NCBI GenBank assembly: GCA_013112555.1
Contig: JABFGK010000001.1
Span: 1,462,581 to 1,526,580, forward strand
Reading direction: 5' to 3'
Source of the DNA: Planctomycetota bacterium
GTDB lineage: Bacteria > Planctomycetota > Phycisphaerae > Phycisphaerales > UBA5793
Length of the DNA stretch: 64,000 bases
Shown here one piece after another: positions 44,112 to 53,312 of the stretch. A program made the position numbers and the translations under genes. The notes beneath the pieces were generated by a model. It worked only from the letters and a program-made list of their open reading frames with translations. It searched no databases and was not told where the DNA came from. Position 1 is the stretch's first letter, and the number at the start of each line of letters is the position of its first letter.

Positions 44112-45611
44112 TCATTCAGTCGGCAGGATTGTGAGGCTCTTCACAGCGGTGACTTGCACAAACCGTGAGGATGCCTGTTCGACCGATCCGGTTACACCAA
44201 CGCGACGGCCCAGAATTTGCTCAAGCGTGATGTCCTCGGGGAGTCGCTCGGGATCGAAGTAGGCAACCGTGCGGCCTGATTCCGGATCGACCAGGCGGTA
44301 GAGAAGGGGCAGGCGCAGCCCGTCATAGACGCTCGAAGACGAAACGATACCGATGGCGTCATACGTCGAGAGCAGTGTGATCGCCTGGGCTGCATCCTCC
44401 TGCTCGAGACGGGCGGCATTCCTGATCGCCAGATCCAGATCACGTTGAGCCTGCTGATATTGGAGTCTGATCGTCAGCAACTGAACCCGGGCCGTGGCAC
44501 GAAGTTGCAGGCCGATCGCGATCTCCGGATCGGTTGCAAATGACAGATACCCATCGATGAGGGGTTCAATCTCTGCTTCCCGGATCGGCGTCTTCAGAAG
44601 TTGCCGGTACTGGGCTTCGAGATTGTCCCATGCCTCCTGTTGCGCAGCGAGCCGAGCGGCCTCCTGAGTAGCCTCGATGTCTTCAGCGACCTCCTGCGGA
44701 TCCGCCGGGTCGGCGTCTGCCTCGCCATCGGTATCGGCCGGAGTTCCTATATCATCGCCATCAGTGGAATCGCTCGGGTTGTCGTCCTCGGTGACTGCCG
44801 ACTCATCATCACCGGCGGTATCCGGATCATCAGTTTCGACGCCGGGCTCTTCCTGTGACTGGTCGCCCTCATCTGCCGGCTGCTGGTCACGTTCCCCACC
44901 TGCCTTCTCGTCATCCGCAGTCTCAGACTGGCCGTCTTCAGGATCAGTGGCATCCTCCGGGTCCGGTGCAGCGTTGTCTGATTCCGACGGGGTGTCCTGG
45001 GTCGCTTCCTCCAATGTGGCCAGATAGGCGGAAACTTCCTCGTCGGTTGCTTTGCGAATGAACGGCGACGGGACAAACGCATCGACCCAGTCGGGCATCA
45101 ATACCGAGTAGTAGTCGCCATTGGGGGTGGCATGGATATCGCGTACCGCCAGCATCATGCCGGCGTCGACATAGACGCTCTTCCAGATCTTGAGCGGGTC
45201 ATTATCCGTCGGGTAGTACAACTTGGCCCGATTGGCGGCAGTGACGGTGTCGGCCTCTTCGGCGTCGTACACGCTCTTGACTTCGATGAAACCGATCGTT
45301 CCCTTGGGGACGGCGATGGTGGCCCAGCCGAACTGGTTCAGAGTGCGGATTTTGACGAAGTCACCCTGTTCCAGCCGGGCAATCTCGTCGTACCCGGCAT
45401 TCCTGCCGTTGCGGACCGTCAGCGTCTCCGATGTGACGACGCCCCACACGATTTCGGGTTCGTCCTGCCCGCCGGGAGCCTGGCCGGCCGCTCGGCCCAC
45501 CGGGACCGGGCTGGCAAACAGGATGGCTGCTGCGGCCAGAAGCAGCAGGGCATTGAGCCTGTGGGCTGGGAATCGTCTATTTGTCTGATGGATCGATCCT
45601 GCATTTGTCAT
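44112..45611 (-). CDS. Secreted SH3-like protein with long acidic linker
   Basis: This 499-residue protein has a signal peptide (hydrophobic about 20-38, ending GRAAG). A bacterial SH3-like domain follows (about 54-115) with ETLTVRNGRNAGYDEIARLEQGD, split here only by my abbreviation of the family pattern LTVRNGRNAGYDE. A second beta domain follows, then a low-complexity acidic linker (about 201-316) made almost only of Asp, Glu, Ser, Pro and Ala. A helical region (about 315-420) leads to a C-terminal domain with LGRRVGVTGSVEQASSRF, an OB-like pattern. It probably binds peptidoglycan in the periplasm. GGAGGT six bases before the ATG at 45611 decides the start over the frame that continues to 45731. 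It is divergent from the TolC-family gene. Confidence 0.82.
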   Translation of the reverse strand: MTNAGSIHQTNRRFPAHRLNALLLLAAAAILFASPVPVGRAAGQAPGGQDEPEIVWGVVTSETLTVRNGRNAGYDEIARLEQGDFVKIRTLNQFGWATIAVPKGTIGFIEVKSVYDAEEADTVTAANRAKLYYPTDNDPLKIWKSVYVDAGMMLAVRDIHATPNGDYYSVLMPDWVDAFVPSPFIRKATDEEVSAYLATLEEATQDTPSESDNAAPDPEDATDPEDGQSETADDEKAGGERDQQPADEGDQSQEEPGVETDDPDTAGDDESAVTEDDNPSDSTDGDDIGTPADTDGEADADPADPQEVAEDIEATQEAARLAAQQEAWDNLEAQYRQLLKTPIREAEIEPLIDGYLSFATDPEIAIGLQLRATARVQLLTIRLQYQQAQRDLDLAIRNAARLEQEDAAQAITLLSTYDAIGIVSSSSVYDGLRLPLLYRLVDPESGRTVAYFDPERLPEDITLEQILGRRVGVTGSVEQASSRFVQVTAVKSLTILPTE

Positions 45612-45932
45612 GACTGGACCTCCGCTTAAACTCTCGTAAATGAATTCGGCAGGCACGCGAGTGCCTGGTGAGGTTTGAGGGCACGGTGCTGGGATTGCCA
45701 TGCCTGGCGGGCAGTCGTCATCAACGATCACTGTGATGATGGGTCAGCCGGGCAGCATGGGTACAATCCTACGCACTGTATACCGCAGGCATAGCGGAGA
45801 TACGATACTCGCTGCATCAGAATGTTGATTGTAGGATTCGTTCCGCACGCACAGGGGCAATACGAGACTTGCCACTTCCCCGGCCTGCACAACCGGTCCG
45901 GCACGTGCGAACCACGGAATAGGTGGATACAT
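45612..45932. other. Divergent promoter region, no gene seen
   Basis: This 321-base region between the divergent SH3-protein and TolC-family genes holds no credible coding frame. It must carry both promoters, but I could not assign well-spaced -35/-10 pairs. It ends with AGGTGG, the ribosome-binding site of the TolC-family gene. Confidence 0.45.
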
Positions 45933-47777
45933 ATGGGTAGTCACGTACAAGCGGCCCGCCATGATGCGGGATTGGCCAACCGTCCGATGCTCCAGGTCTC
46001 GACGGGGCTTCGCCTCGGTCTGGCCTGTGGGGTGACGGGCCTGGCGCTTCTCGCTCCGGCCGGCTGTCAGAACCCGGTCCGGCAAACCGCGAATCTGGAA
46101 CTCCAGACGGCGCTGAGTGCCGCACTGCAGGAAGAGATTGCCGGTACTGCTGCACAGGAGATCGCGCTGACGAGGCCGGGGACGCAGTTGGACTTCACCG
46201 AGGAGCGGCTGCAGGAACTTGCCCAAATGGCCGGCCTCGACTCCTATGGGCATTTGAGTGCCGCCGACTTCGTCGGGGTGGACCTGGCAGGACAGCCCTA
46301 TACCGGCGTCAACGTCAACCTCCGGGATGCCATCATGTGCGGCGTCCGAAACAACCTGGCGCTCCAACTGGCCTCGCTCGACCCGGCGATCAGCGAGACC
46401 CGCGTCACGGTGGCCGAGTCTGCCTTCGACAGCATCTTCTTTACCAATATCGACTGGACCAAGACCGACCAGGCCACCACCGAGTCGAGTTTCTCCGGAA
46501 TCCCATTCGGCACCGGCGTCGCGGCCAACGAGACGACCACGATATCGTCCGGACTGCAGAAGTCGTTGATCACCGGCGGCCGCTTCGAGATCGGCACCTC
46601 GCTGACCCGAGCGGACAACCAGGTGCCCGGCCTGTCAACCAACCCCGACCCCGCCTACAGCGCTGCGCTGGAACTGGGTGTGTCTCAGCCACTGCTGAGA
46701 GGGTTCGGTTCCTCGGCCAACCTGGCACAGGTCCGGCTGAACCGGAACGCCCATCGGACATCCGTTGAGGACTACCGAAGCGAGTTGCTGTCGAGCGTTT
46801 TTAACATCGAGTCGGCCTACTGGAATCTCGTGCTGGCCCGTCATGTTCTGAATATCCAGGAACGGTTGCTGGAGCGAGGCGAAGAGACCAAGAACAAGGT
46901 CGTCGGACGTCGAGATCACGATGCCACGCCCTCGGAGATTTCCGATGCCATCAGCCGGGTGCAGACGCGGCAGATCCAGGTGACCCGGGCGCGCAATGAC
47001 GTGCTCAATGCCTCTGACCAGTTGAAGATGCAGATGAACTCGCCCGAGATTCCGCTTGGGAGCGAGACCATGATCATCCCCGTCGATGATGTGCTCGACG
47101 CGGCCATGACATTCAACTACGTCGACTGCGTCCATACCTCGCTGCAGCATCGCCCGGAGATACGACAGGCGTTGGTGGCCATTGACGATGCATCGATTCG
47201 CCAAATGCTTGCCGACAATCTCAGGCTGCCACGGTTTGATATCAATGCACGCATCCGATGGACCGGGCTTGATGATGAGGTCGATCAGGCCTACGGCGGG
47301 ATGACGGATGATGACTTTGTCGATTACATCCTCGGGGCTGCACTCGAGATTCCGATCGGAAACCGGGAGGCTGAAGCGAACTATCGCATGGCCCGTCTGC
47401 AGCGGAACCAGAGCGTGATAAACTACCGGAGAACCGTGCAGGCCATCGTCGGCCAGATCAAGGAAGCTCTGCGGAATGTGAAACTCAACTACGAACTCGT
47501 CTCCAGAACGCGTGATGCGCGCATTGCGGCCGCGGAGGCGCTGCGGACCATCGAAGTCCAGGAGAAGTTCGGTTCGCCGTTGACTCCTGAGTTTCTCAAT
47601 CTGAAATTCAACCGGCAGGAATCGCTGGCCGCATCTGAAGCGCAGGAAGCGCAGGCTCTGGTTGAGTACCAGGTTGCGCTTTCCGGCCTGTACTTTGCGA
47701 TGGGGCTCGGGCTCGAGCGCAACCAGATTGAGTTCCGAGTTCCCGATCATCAAGGCCCCGACAACAGTAGTTACTAG
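45933..47777 (+). CDS. TolC-family outer-membrane lipoprotein
   Basis: This 614-residue protein is a TolC-family outer-membrane channel for efflux or type I secretion. The signal sequence ends at a lipobox APAGC with Cys45, so it is lipid-anchored as in OprM/CusC. The duplicated OEP repeats are visible, with LELGVSQPLLRGFGSSANLA near residue 250 in the first and coiled-coil helices such as SVINYRRTVQAIVGQIKEAL in the second. No adaptor or inner-membrane pump gene lies alongside, so its partners are elsewhere. AGGTGG lies six bases before the ATG at 45933; upstream in-frame codons to 45822 would bury the signal sequence. The YrdC gene follows after 12 bases. Confidence 0.9.
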   Translation: MGSHVQAARHDAGLANRPMLQVSTGLRLGLACGVTGLALLAPAGCQNPVRQTANLELQTALSAALQEEIAGTAAQEIALTRPGTQLDFTEERLQELAQMAGLDSYGHLSAADFVGVDLAGQPYTGVNVNLRDAIMCGVRNNLALQLASLDPAISETRVTVAESAFDSIFFTNIDWTKTDQATTESSFSGIPFGTGVAANETTTISSGLQKSLITGGRFEIGTSLTRADNQVPGLSTNPDPAYSAALELGVSQPLLRGFGSSANLAQVRLNRNAHRTSVEDYRSELLSSVFNIESAYWNLVLARHVLNIQERLLERGEETKNKVVGRRDHDATPSEISDAISRVQTRQIQVTRARNDVLNASDQLKMQMNSPEIPLGSETMIIPVDDVLDAAMTFNYVDCVHTSLQHRPEIRQALVAIDDASIRQMLADNLRLPRFDINARIRWTGLDDEVDQAYGGMTDDDFVDYILGAALEIPIGNREAEANYRMARLQRNQSVINYRRTVQAIVGQIKEALRNVKLNYELVSRTRDARIAAAEALRTIEVQEKFGSPLTPEFLNLKFNRQESLAASEAQEAQALVEYQVALSGLYFAMGLGLERNQIEFRVPDHQGPDNSSY

Positions 47778-47789
47778 CAGCCCCTTCTT

Positions 47790-48479
47790 ATGACAGACCG
47801 AGTCGAACCTCGCGACCTTGACCGTGCCGTTACTGCACTGCACAAGGGGCACGTTGTTGCCCTGCAGACTGACACCGTTTTCGGCCTGGCTGTCGACCCG
47901 GAGAATACCGAGGCGGTCAACCTGCTGCGTCGCATGAAGGACCGTGAGGCGGACAGACCTATCGCCGTCCTCGTGGCCGACGAACGGCAGGCAGCCGACG
48001 TGGCCGGGTCGTGGCCGTGGCACGTATACGCACTGGCCGATGCGTACTGGCCCGGCCCGTTGACCGTCGTCGTACCCGTCGCTGAGCCCGGCATGCTTCG
48101 GCCTGTGCAGTCGGAGCAGGGCACGGTGGGTCTCAGACACCCGGACCATGCAGTTGTGGTTGAAATCATCCGCCGATTCGGCCGCCCGGTTGCTGCCACA
48201 TCAGCCAATACCGCAGGGACCGCGCCGCTCCAATCGTCTCAGGATGTAATGACGGCGTTTTCAAGGTGGGCCGATCAGTTATACGTCATCTCGCAGGATT
48301 CAGAATCCCCGGGGATTGCATCAACTGTGATTGACTTGGCTTCACGCTGGCAGATTGAGCCGCGTGAATATCGTGACTTGGTATCCGGTTCAGGCGATGG
48401 CGGATGGCCGACTGTGCTGCGCGAGGGCGCGATTGACCGGGAGATGGTTCGCAGCACACTGTGCCGGGCAGCACGATGA
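47790..48479 (+). CDS. L-threonylcarbamoyladenylate synthase (YrdC/Sua5 family)
   Basis: This 229-residue protein makes threonylcarbamoyl-AMP from threonine, bicarbonate and ATP for the t6A modification of ANN-decoding tRNAs. The YrdC fold shows GHVVALQTDTVFGLAVDP, KDREADRPIAVLVAD, YWPGPLTVVVP, GTVGLRHPDH and the characteristic PVAATSANTAG. The length fits the single-domain TsaC/YrdC type with a short extra tail, not the longer Sua5 form. It lies 12 bases after the TolC-family gene and is probably read with it, though the functions are unrelated. Confidence 0.93.
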   Translation: MTDRVEPRDLDRAVTALHKGHVVALQTDTVFGLAVDPENTEAVNLLRRMKDREADRPIAVLVADERQAADVAGSWPWHVYALADAYWPGPLTVVVPVAEPGMLRPVQSEQGTVGLRHPDHAVVVEIIRRFGRPVAATSANTAGTAPLQSSQDVMTAFSRWADQLYVISQDSESPGIASTVIDLASRWQIEPREYRDLVSGSGDGGWPTVLREGAIDREMVRSTLCRAAR

Positions 48480-48504
48480 GGTGCGTTCTGGCGCGACACA
48501 AAAC

Positions 48505-48550
48505 AAAAAAGACGAAGCCCGGTCGGTAAAGGGCAGAGACCGGGCTTCGT
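48505..48550 (-). terminator. Strong terminator, minus-strand polarity
   Basis: ACGAAGCCCGGTC (48512-48524) pairs perfectly over 13 bp with GACCGGGCTTCGT (48538-48550) across a 13-base loop. The A-run 48505-48510 gives six U on the minus strand, so it ends the PDZ-protein operon. The plus side lacks a T-run, but the hairpin may also help stop transcription from the YrdC gene. Confidence 0.9.
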
Positions 48551-48592
48551 ACAGTGGGGACAGGTTGTGCGTTGTTCCGGACGCCGTATTTC

Positions 48593-50212
48593 TTACGCGT
48601 CCAGCGACTTCGCCTTCTTGAGTTTCTGGTTGATTTCACTCTGCTGCTGATGCATGCGCTCGAACATCTTTTCCATCTCGCGCATCTGCTGCTCCAGCAA
48701 CTCCATCATCTCCTCGAGTTCGCGATACTGCCCGGGGATTGGCTGCACCTTCATCGGCTTGCCCGGATTCGGCAGTGCCTTGCGGAGGTGCTCCTTCAAC
48801 TGCTTCTCATCAAACTCGAACCCTTCGACCATCTTGTCGAGATGCTCCGGCTTGAGTTCAAAGCGGAACTCGTGCATTCCCTCTTCGCCGAACATCTGAT
48901 CGGGCTCGATGACGATCTGGAACTCCTGCTCGCCGTCGGGGGCCTTCCATTGCCAGACGCCGTCCTTCCTGTCCTCCGGGGTGGCCAGGCCGTGCAGTTC
49001 CATCATCTTCTCATCGGCTTCGCCCATCATGCCGCCGCCCATGAGTGCCGGGTCCCACTTGCCCAACTTGACCTTCGTCATGTCAGCCTTGCCGGCACGG
49101 AGATACTTCATGGCAATGACGGTGCCGGGCTCACTCTTGGCAATCGCGCCGCGGAATGATTCCTCGTTGACCGTCTTCCAGTCTTTCTTGCCGCCTACGG
49201 TGATCGCGACGATGATGTCGCCCTCTTGCAGACCGGCCTTCTGTGCAGGGGTGTTCTCCAGCACCTGGGTCACGGAAACGCCCGTGCCCTCATCCAATTG
49301 CAGGTAGTCATGGAGCACATCCGCAACCGGGCCGAGTACGACACCCAGCATGGCCTTCGGGGGAGCCATCATGCCTTGTACCTGATCCTGGCCGAGGTGC
49401 TTGAGCATCAGGCGTTCCTGCGGCTCGCCCTTCGTCCCGATGACGCCGGGGGAGACGACCTTCATCTGCCCATCGCCGGTGCCTCTCAGTGTCAGCGTCT
49501 TGCTCTTGTGCATGACCATCGGCTTGGCGACCTGGACATTCTTTTGCACGTGGAGCTTCTTGCTCGGGCCGACCATGAGATCGACATCGCCGTGTCCCAG
49601 CTTCTTCAGGATGGCATGAACGTCCTGATCTGACCCGACCTTGTATTCCTTGCCGTCGACCCACAGTTGAATGTGATCGCCGTCATCGCCGCTGCGACGC
49701 ATGATCTTGACTTCGTGATCATCGTCATCAATCTTCATCGAATCGGCGTTGATAACAATGGAATGAGCCTGCACCATCGCGGTGCCGTCCTCACAGTCCT
49801 TGTCACAATCATCGCCGCAGGCTTCTTCACAGGCCTTGATGCAGTCGTCATCGCAAGCGTCTTCACATGCTGTCTCACACGTTGTGAGCAAGCCCTCATT
49901 GCACTCCATCAGGCATTCCAGCAGACCGTCTTTCAGATCGCCCTCACTGGAGAGCATGATCTTCGCAACGATCGGCGAGCCGCCATGTGTTCCGAGGGAC
50001 TTGCTCAGCGCCTTCGAGATCTGCATGCAGATTTCCTTGCTCAGTTCAATCTGCTGCGTGCCCTCGCTGAGTTGGATGCAGATGACCTGTTCGTCATCGG
50101 TGCATGTGGTGGACGTCGTGCACGTGTCTTCTCCCGGCGTCGCTGCGCCGGCAAGCATGCCCAATGCAGCCACGGCTGCGCAGGCGCCGTACACCATTCG
50201 TTTAAGTTTCAT
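48593..50212 (-). CDS. Secreted PDZ-domain protein with a cysteine-stripe segment
   Basis: This 539-residue exported protein has a signal peptide (1-24). Residues 100-140 carry Cys at 100, 104, 112, 116, 120, 124, 128, 132, 136 and 140, every fourth residue with one gap, embedded in Asp, Glu and Ala. On a helix these would form one continuous stripe. A PDZ domain follows (about 285-380) with PPKAMLGVVLGPVADVL and PAQKAGLQEGDIIVAI. The C-terminus is a coiled coil with YRELEEMMELLEQQ (about 490-535). No protease triad is present, so it is a PDZ scaffold, not HtrA. I take the ATG at 50212 with AAGGA nine bases upstream. It is the last gene of the sigma/anti-sigma cluster. The cysteines could bind metal or sense redox; that is inference. 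Confidence 0.82.
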   Translation of the reverse strand: MKLKRMVYGACAAVAALGMLAGAATPGEDTCTTSTTCTDDEQVICIQLSEGTQQIELSKEICMQISKALSKSLGTHGGSPIVAKIMLSSEGDLKDGLLECLMECNEGLLTTCETACEDACDDDCIKACEEACGDDCDKDCEDGTAMVQAHSIVINADSMKIDDDDHEVKIMRRSGDDGDHIQLWVDGKEYKVGSDQDVHAILKKLGHGDVDLMVGPSKKLHVQKNVQVAKPMVMHKSKTLTLRGTGDGQMKVVSPGVIGTKGEPQERLMLKHLGQDQVQGMMAPPKAMLGVVLGPVADVLHDYLQLDEGTGVSVTQVLENTPAQKAGLQEGDIIVAITVGGKKDWKTVNEESFRGAIAKSEPGTVIAMKYLRAGKADMTKVKLGKWDPALMGGGMMGEADEKMMELHGLATPEDRKDGVWQWKAPDGEQEFQIVIEPDQMFGEEGMHEFRFELKPEHLDKMVEGFEFDEKQLKEHLRKALPNPGKPMKVQPIPGQYRELEEMMELLEQQMREMEKMFERMHQQQSEINQKLKKAKSLDA

Positions 50213-50284
50213 TCTTCTCATTCCTTTCGTATCTCCACTCTTGATTCGTGGCCATCTCACTGTGTATTACAATGACTCCGTTGC

Positions 50285-50301
50285 CCTGACGGTCCGTCAG
50301 G
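50285..50301. other. Small perfect hairpin between the two PDZ genes
   Basis: CCTGACG (50285-50291) pairs with CGTCAGG (50295-50301) over GTC. It lies in the 212-base gap of the minus-strand cluster, 73 bases upstream of the PDZ gene start. There is no T-run, so it is not a typical terminator; it could be an mRNA processing or attenuation element. Confidence 0.4.
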
Positions 50302-50424
50302 AAACCGAGAACAATCCTCTATAATTCCCACTGTGTGTTGTAGTACGGCTAACTCAATGCCGGACCGAATGCGTCTGCCACAGTCCCGTCATTCGGCCCT
50401 CGCACGCTGCCGGCCTCGGGCGAC

Positions 50425-51558
50425 TTACTCCCGAGTCGGCCGCTTCGTTTCTCCCTCGTAGTTCTCCAACTGGATCTCCAGCAGCGCGGTCACTGCGGCT
50501 TCCAACTGTGCGAGTCGCTCGGTCATGAGCATGAGATCCCGCCGCAACTCCCGATACTCCACCCGGTTAAGCGTCTCGTTCTGGAAGGTGCCGAACGCTT
50601 CGCTGAACATGTGCAACTCACGAACATTCTCCTCGCCCTGCGGTTGGATCAGCAGTTGCCCCATCCCGGACTGCGGCATGGTGCCCGGCAGGAATCGGGT
50701 GACGATTTCCATTTCACCTTCCGTTACACTGGTGCCGGAATCGCCGCCCAGGGCTCGGTTGCTCTTTACCTTATCAATCGTTACTGATCGCATACCCGGC
50801 TCATAGGGTTCGAGTTGCACCTCCGTCTCCATCTCGTGGCCTTCACGAATAATGACGAGATGAAGTAGGTCGTTCGGCTCGGCTTCGTTCAGCACATCAG
50901 AGAAGGTCTCCAGTGTGACCGGTTCCAGCCCGTTGCATTGCTTGATGACGTCCCAACGCCTCAGGCCTGCCTGGGCGGCCGGCAGCCCGGGCAGCACATT
51001 GGTCAGCATGACCACGTTCGAGTCTTCAATATTCAGGTGGCTGGCCAGCGCTTCGTGAACCGGCTCCATGTAGATGCCGATCATGACCCGCGGCATGGTG
51101 TGGAGCAGTTGATTCCCCGGCCCGACAAACTGGACCGTCTGCTGCCGGTAGATCTTGTTGGCCATCTTTTCCGCATCAATCCAGGATGGGACATTCATCG
51201 ACTGGCCGTTGAGTTCCAGCATGATTCCATCGGGTTCCGTCGCCGTCACCTTCACCTGAACGATGCATTCGACGTTGCCTTCCTGGTCGTCCTGGCCGGT
51301 CCCGGCAAAACGGATGACTGCCTGCCCCTGGCTCGAGGCGAGACGCTGCGATTCAATGCTCAGAAACTCACTATTGGCAGCCCCATCCTCATCACTGTTG
51401 AGGGATGGCACGGGCGCTGTCGTCGGTGCAGTGGGTGCGCGCATCACGGCTGCCTGCCCTGACGTGCCCGAGAAACCCACCGCCAGTGCGACACAGGTGG
51501 GAGCCCATGCAGCGCGGCCGATACTGATTCTGTTAGCGAACCTCTTGTTCCGTGTCAT
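50425..51558 (-). CDS. Secreted PDZ-like protein
   Basis: This 377-residue protein has a signal peptide (hydrophobic about 18-37). A PDZ-like domain lies near residues 155-245 with RVMIGIYMEPVHEAL, VLPGLPAAQAGLRRWDVI and LLHLVIIREGHEMETEV. The C-terminus (about 330-370) is a coiled coil with YRELRRDLMLMTERLAQLEA, matching the YRELEEMMELLEQQ coil of the downstream PDZ protein, so the two may pair or share descent. No catalytic residues were seen. The ATG at 51558 has GAGG nine bases upstream; a TTG at 51573 overlaps that site. It follows the anti-sigma gene after 83 bases and is likely a target or sensor part of that regulon. Confidence 0.78.
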   Translation of the reverse strand: MTRNKRFANRISIGRAAWAPTCVALAVGFSGTSGQAAVMRAPTAPTTAPVPSLNSDEDGAANSEFLSIESQRLASSQGQAVIRFAGTGQDDQEGNVECIVQVKVTATEPDGIMLELNGQSMNVPSWIDAEKMANKIYRQQTVQFVGPGNQLLHTMPRVMIGIYMEPVHEALASHLNIEDSNVVMLTNVLPGLPAAQAGLRRWDVIKQCNGLEPVTLETFSDVLNEAEPNDLLHLVIIREGHEMETEVQLEPYEPGMRSVTIDKVKSNRALGGDSGTSVTEGEMEIVTRFLPGTMPQSGMGQLLIQPQGEENVRELHMFSEAFGTFQNETLNRVEYRELRRDLMLMTERLAQLEAAVTALLEIQLENYEGETKRPTRE

Positions 51559-51641
51559 CAGATTCAACCTCAATTCCCCAAGTCCCCTTCAAGTACCAGG
51601 CATCATGCCTACTCGTTCCGAGTGAAAGAACGTCTCTCCGA

Positions 51642-52358
51642 CTACCAGAAATTCGCCGGCACGGCCTGAGCCTCCGGCTGTGGCGTGTCGACCGGCCGTC
51701 CCGTCTCATCCCACTGGCGGTTATAGAACTGGTCGACCTGGCTCCGCTCGACCACCCAGTGCCCGTATACCACTTCCATGGTTCCGTCTGCCCGGCGTCG
51801 CATATCAAGCAGCACCGGTTCGGTCTGCCCGACGAGATCGCCGGAAGCCGTCGAGACCGGTCGTCCTGCGATGGCCGAGGCTGCATCCGAGGACGAACCG
51901 TCCGGGGACCCGGTATTGGTTGCCAGCGAATCAGTCGGCCCGATGAGCCCCGGTTGGGACGGTATGAGCGATGAGCCGCCCCATAGGACGGCAACGGCAA
52001 TCGCTGCCGCCCAGCCTGCATGTCGTCTCATCCATCCGAGGTGCCCATCCGAGACCTCCTCAGATAAAGATGATGAATCGGGGGAGCCGGGCAAGGAGAC
52101 ACTCAGCGCCGGCTCCAGGGCGCACTGCAACTGGGCGCACATCGCACGGTGCGCCTGCTGTGCTTCGGCCAGCTGCTGCCAGATACCGTGATCCTGCGAA
52201 GCGAGCGCACGAAACTTATTCCATGAGTCGCTCGTGTCGCAGCCGTCATCGGGATCGATCAGCCGCTCAATGAGCCGCTCGACAGCAGTCACATCTGTGT
52301 CGGTGTCACCCGGTTCGATCGGGTGGTTCGGGTTGTCCGGATCGTTGTTGTGTGTCAT
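51642..52358 (-). CDS. Membrane-anchored anti-sigma factor-like protein
   Basis: This 238-residue protein has an acidic cytoplasmic part (1-105) with helices ERLIERLIDPDD and FRALASQDHGIWQQLAEAQQ. One membrane segment follows (about 114-132, WAAAIAVAVLWGGSSL), then a periplasmic tail rich in Ser, Gly and Asp. The layout is that of anti-sigma factors that hold an ECF sigma at the membrane. No zinc-binding HxxxCxxC motif is present. The ATG at 52358 overlaps the sigma-gene stop as ATGA, so the two are translationally coupled; the longer open frame to 52586 is a shadow of the sigma gene. It should release the sigma factor on an envelope signal; partner identity is inferred from the overlap. Confidence 0.8.
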   Translation of the reverse strand: MTHNNDPDNPNHPIEPGDTDTDVTAVERLIERLIDPDDGCDTSDSWNKFRALASQDHGIWQQLAEAQQAHRAMCAQLQCALEPALSVSLPGSPDSSSLSEEVSDGHLGWMRRHAGWAAAIAVAVLWGGSSLIPSQPGLIGPTDSLATNTGSPDGSSSDAASAIAGRPVSTASGDLVGQTEPVLLDMRRRADGTMEVVYGHWVVERSQVDQFYNRQWDETGRPVDTPQPEAQAVPANFW

Positions 52359-53044
52359 GTTCGTGTTCCACTCCCCTTGCCCAGCATGTCGATTGACGTC
52401 ACCGGTGCGTCTGCCCGTACCCGTGATGCTGCCGATGCCTGAGATGTCGCATCCGACTCGGCAGCCGTCCGTTTCAGCCATTCCTCTCGCAGCATCCGTC
52501 GGCTCCGAGACAGTCGCGTTTCGATCGTCGTGACCGGCAGGTCGAGAATCTCCGCAATCTGCTGACATCCCAGGCCGCGCACACACCTGAGAATCAGCGG
52601 CTCGCGGAAGTCAGGCGGCAGGCTCATGGCATGGTCCAGCAGGCCGCGGGCTTCGTCACGGACATCCGATTCCTGGCAGTGCCGGCTCCCGCCGGTCCGC
52701 ACGGCCGGCCCGGCCTCATCCTCGATGAGCGTCGGGTCTGTCAGTGAGACATTGCCTTTGCGTCCCCGGGCCGCCTCACGAGCGACGTTGATGGCCGTCC
52801 GTCTGAGCCATGCCCGGAAGGCACCGGGATCGCGCACCGTATGCACTTTTGCCACAAGTTTGACCGCTACCTCCTGCATGAGATCATCCAGATCGACGCC
52901 TCTCGGGCGATGTGCATAAAGCACGGCGGCAACCCAACGACGGTTGGATTCCCAGAGTTGCGTGAGGGCCTGCTCATCGCCGGCTGTGGCCCGCTCGACC
53001 ACGATTTGTTCTTCCGACGAATCGGAACCCCACTGTTCTCGCAT
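52355..53044 (-). CDS. ECF-type RNA polymerase sigma factor
   Basis: This 229-residue sigma-70 family protein has region 2 with DLDDLMQEVAVKLVAKVH and FRAWLRRTAINVAREAAR (about residues 50-95), and region 4 with LPPDFREPLILRCVRG and IAEILDLPVTTIETRLSRSR, a complete helix-turn-helix. A linker of about 45 residues and a low-complexity tail flank them. It lacks regions 1 and 3, as ECF factors do. The ATG at 53044 has AGGGA seven bases upstream; a GTG at 53047 is directly adjacent. It heads an operon with the membrane anti-sigma and two PDZ proteins. It may direct its own promoter, but no ECF-type promoter could be fixed. Confidence 0.92.
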   Translation of the reverse strand: MREQWGSDSSEEQIVVERATAGDEQALTQLWESNRRWVAAVLYAHRPRGVDLDDLMQEVAVKLVAKVHTVRDPGAFRAWLRRTAINVAREAARGRKGNVSLTDPTLIEDEAGPAVRTGGSRHCQESDVRDEARGLLDHAMSLPPDFREPLILRCVRGLGCQQIAEILDLPVTTIETRLSRSRRMLREEWLKRTAAESDATSQASAASRVRADAPVTSIDMLGKGSGTRT

Positions 53045-53312
53045 CACTATTCCCTGACGTGTCTCAGGACCGGGACAGGCACGAAATCGGAGGTTTTTGC
53101 ACCCGAATTCGACACTCTCGAGTATCCGGCCATGTCAACGGACACTCTGACGCTGCCGGCGGCTCGACGGTGGTATCCCATTCTTTATACTTGCCATCGA
53201 GCACCTGGCCGCACTCCCGGTACTTTTGCCGTTCCGGATCGATTCCTGCGTCGTGTCATGGCAGCACATCCGATACGCCGACCCGGTGAACAGGGGATAT
53301 CATCAGCACCAC

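Noticed and set aside
46635..48149. 504-codon minus-strand open frame opposite the TolC-family and YrdC genes
   Set aside because: It spans two well-recognised plus-strand genes and shows no family motif.
49793..49915. 12-base periodic DNA that could suggest a direct repeat or small array
   Set aside because: It is explained by the every-fourth-residue cysteine codons of the PDZ protein; spacers do not fit a CRISPR array, and none was seen anywhere in the window.
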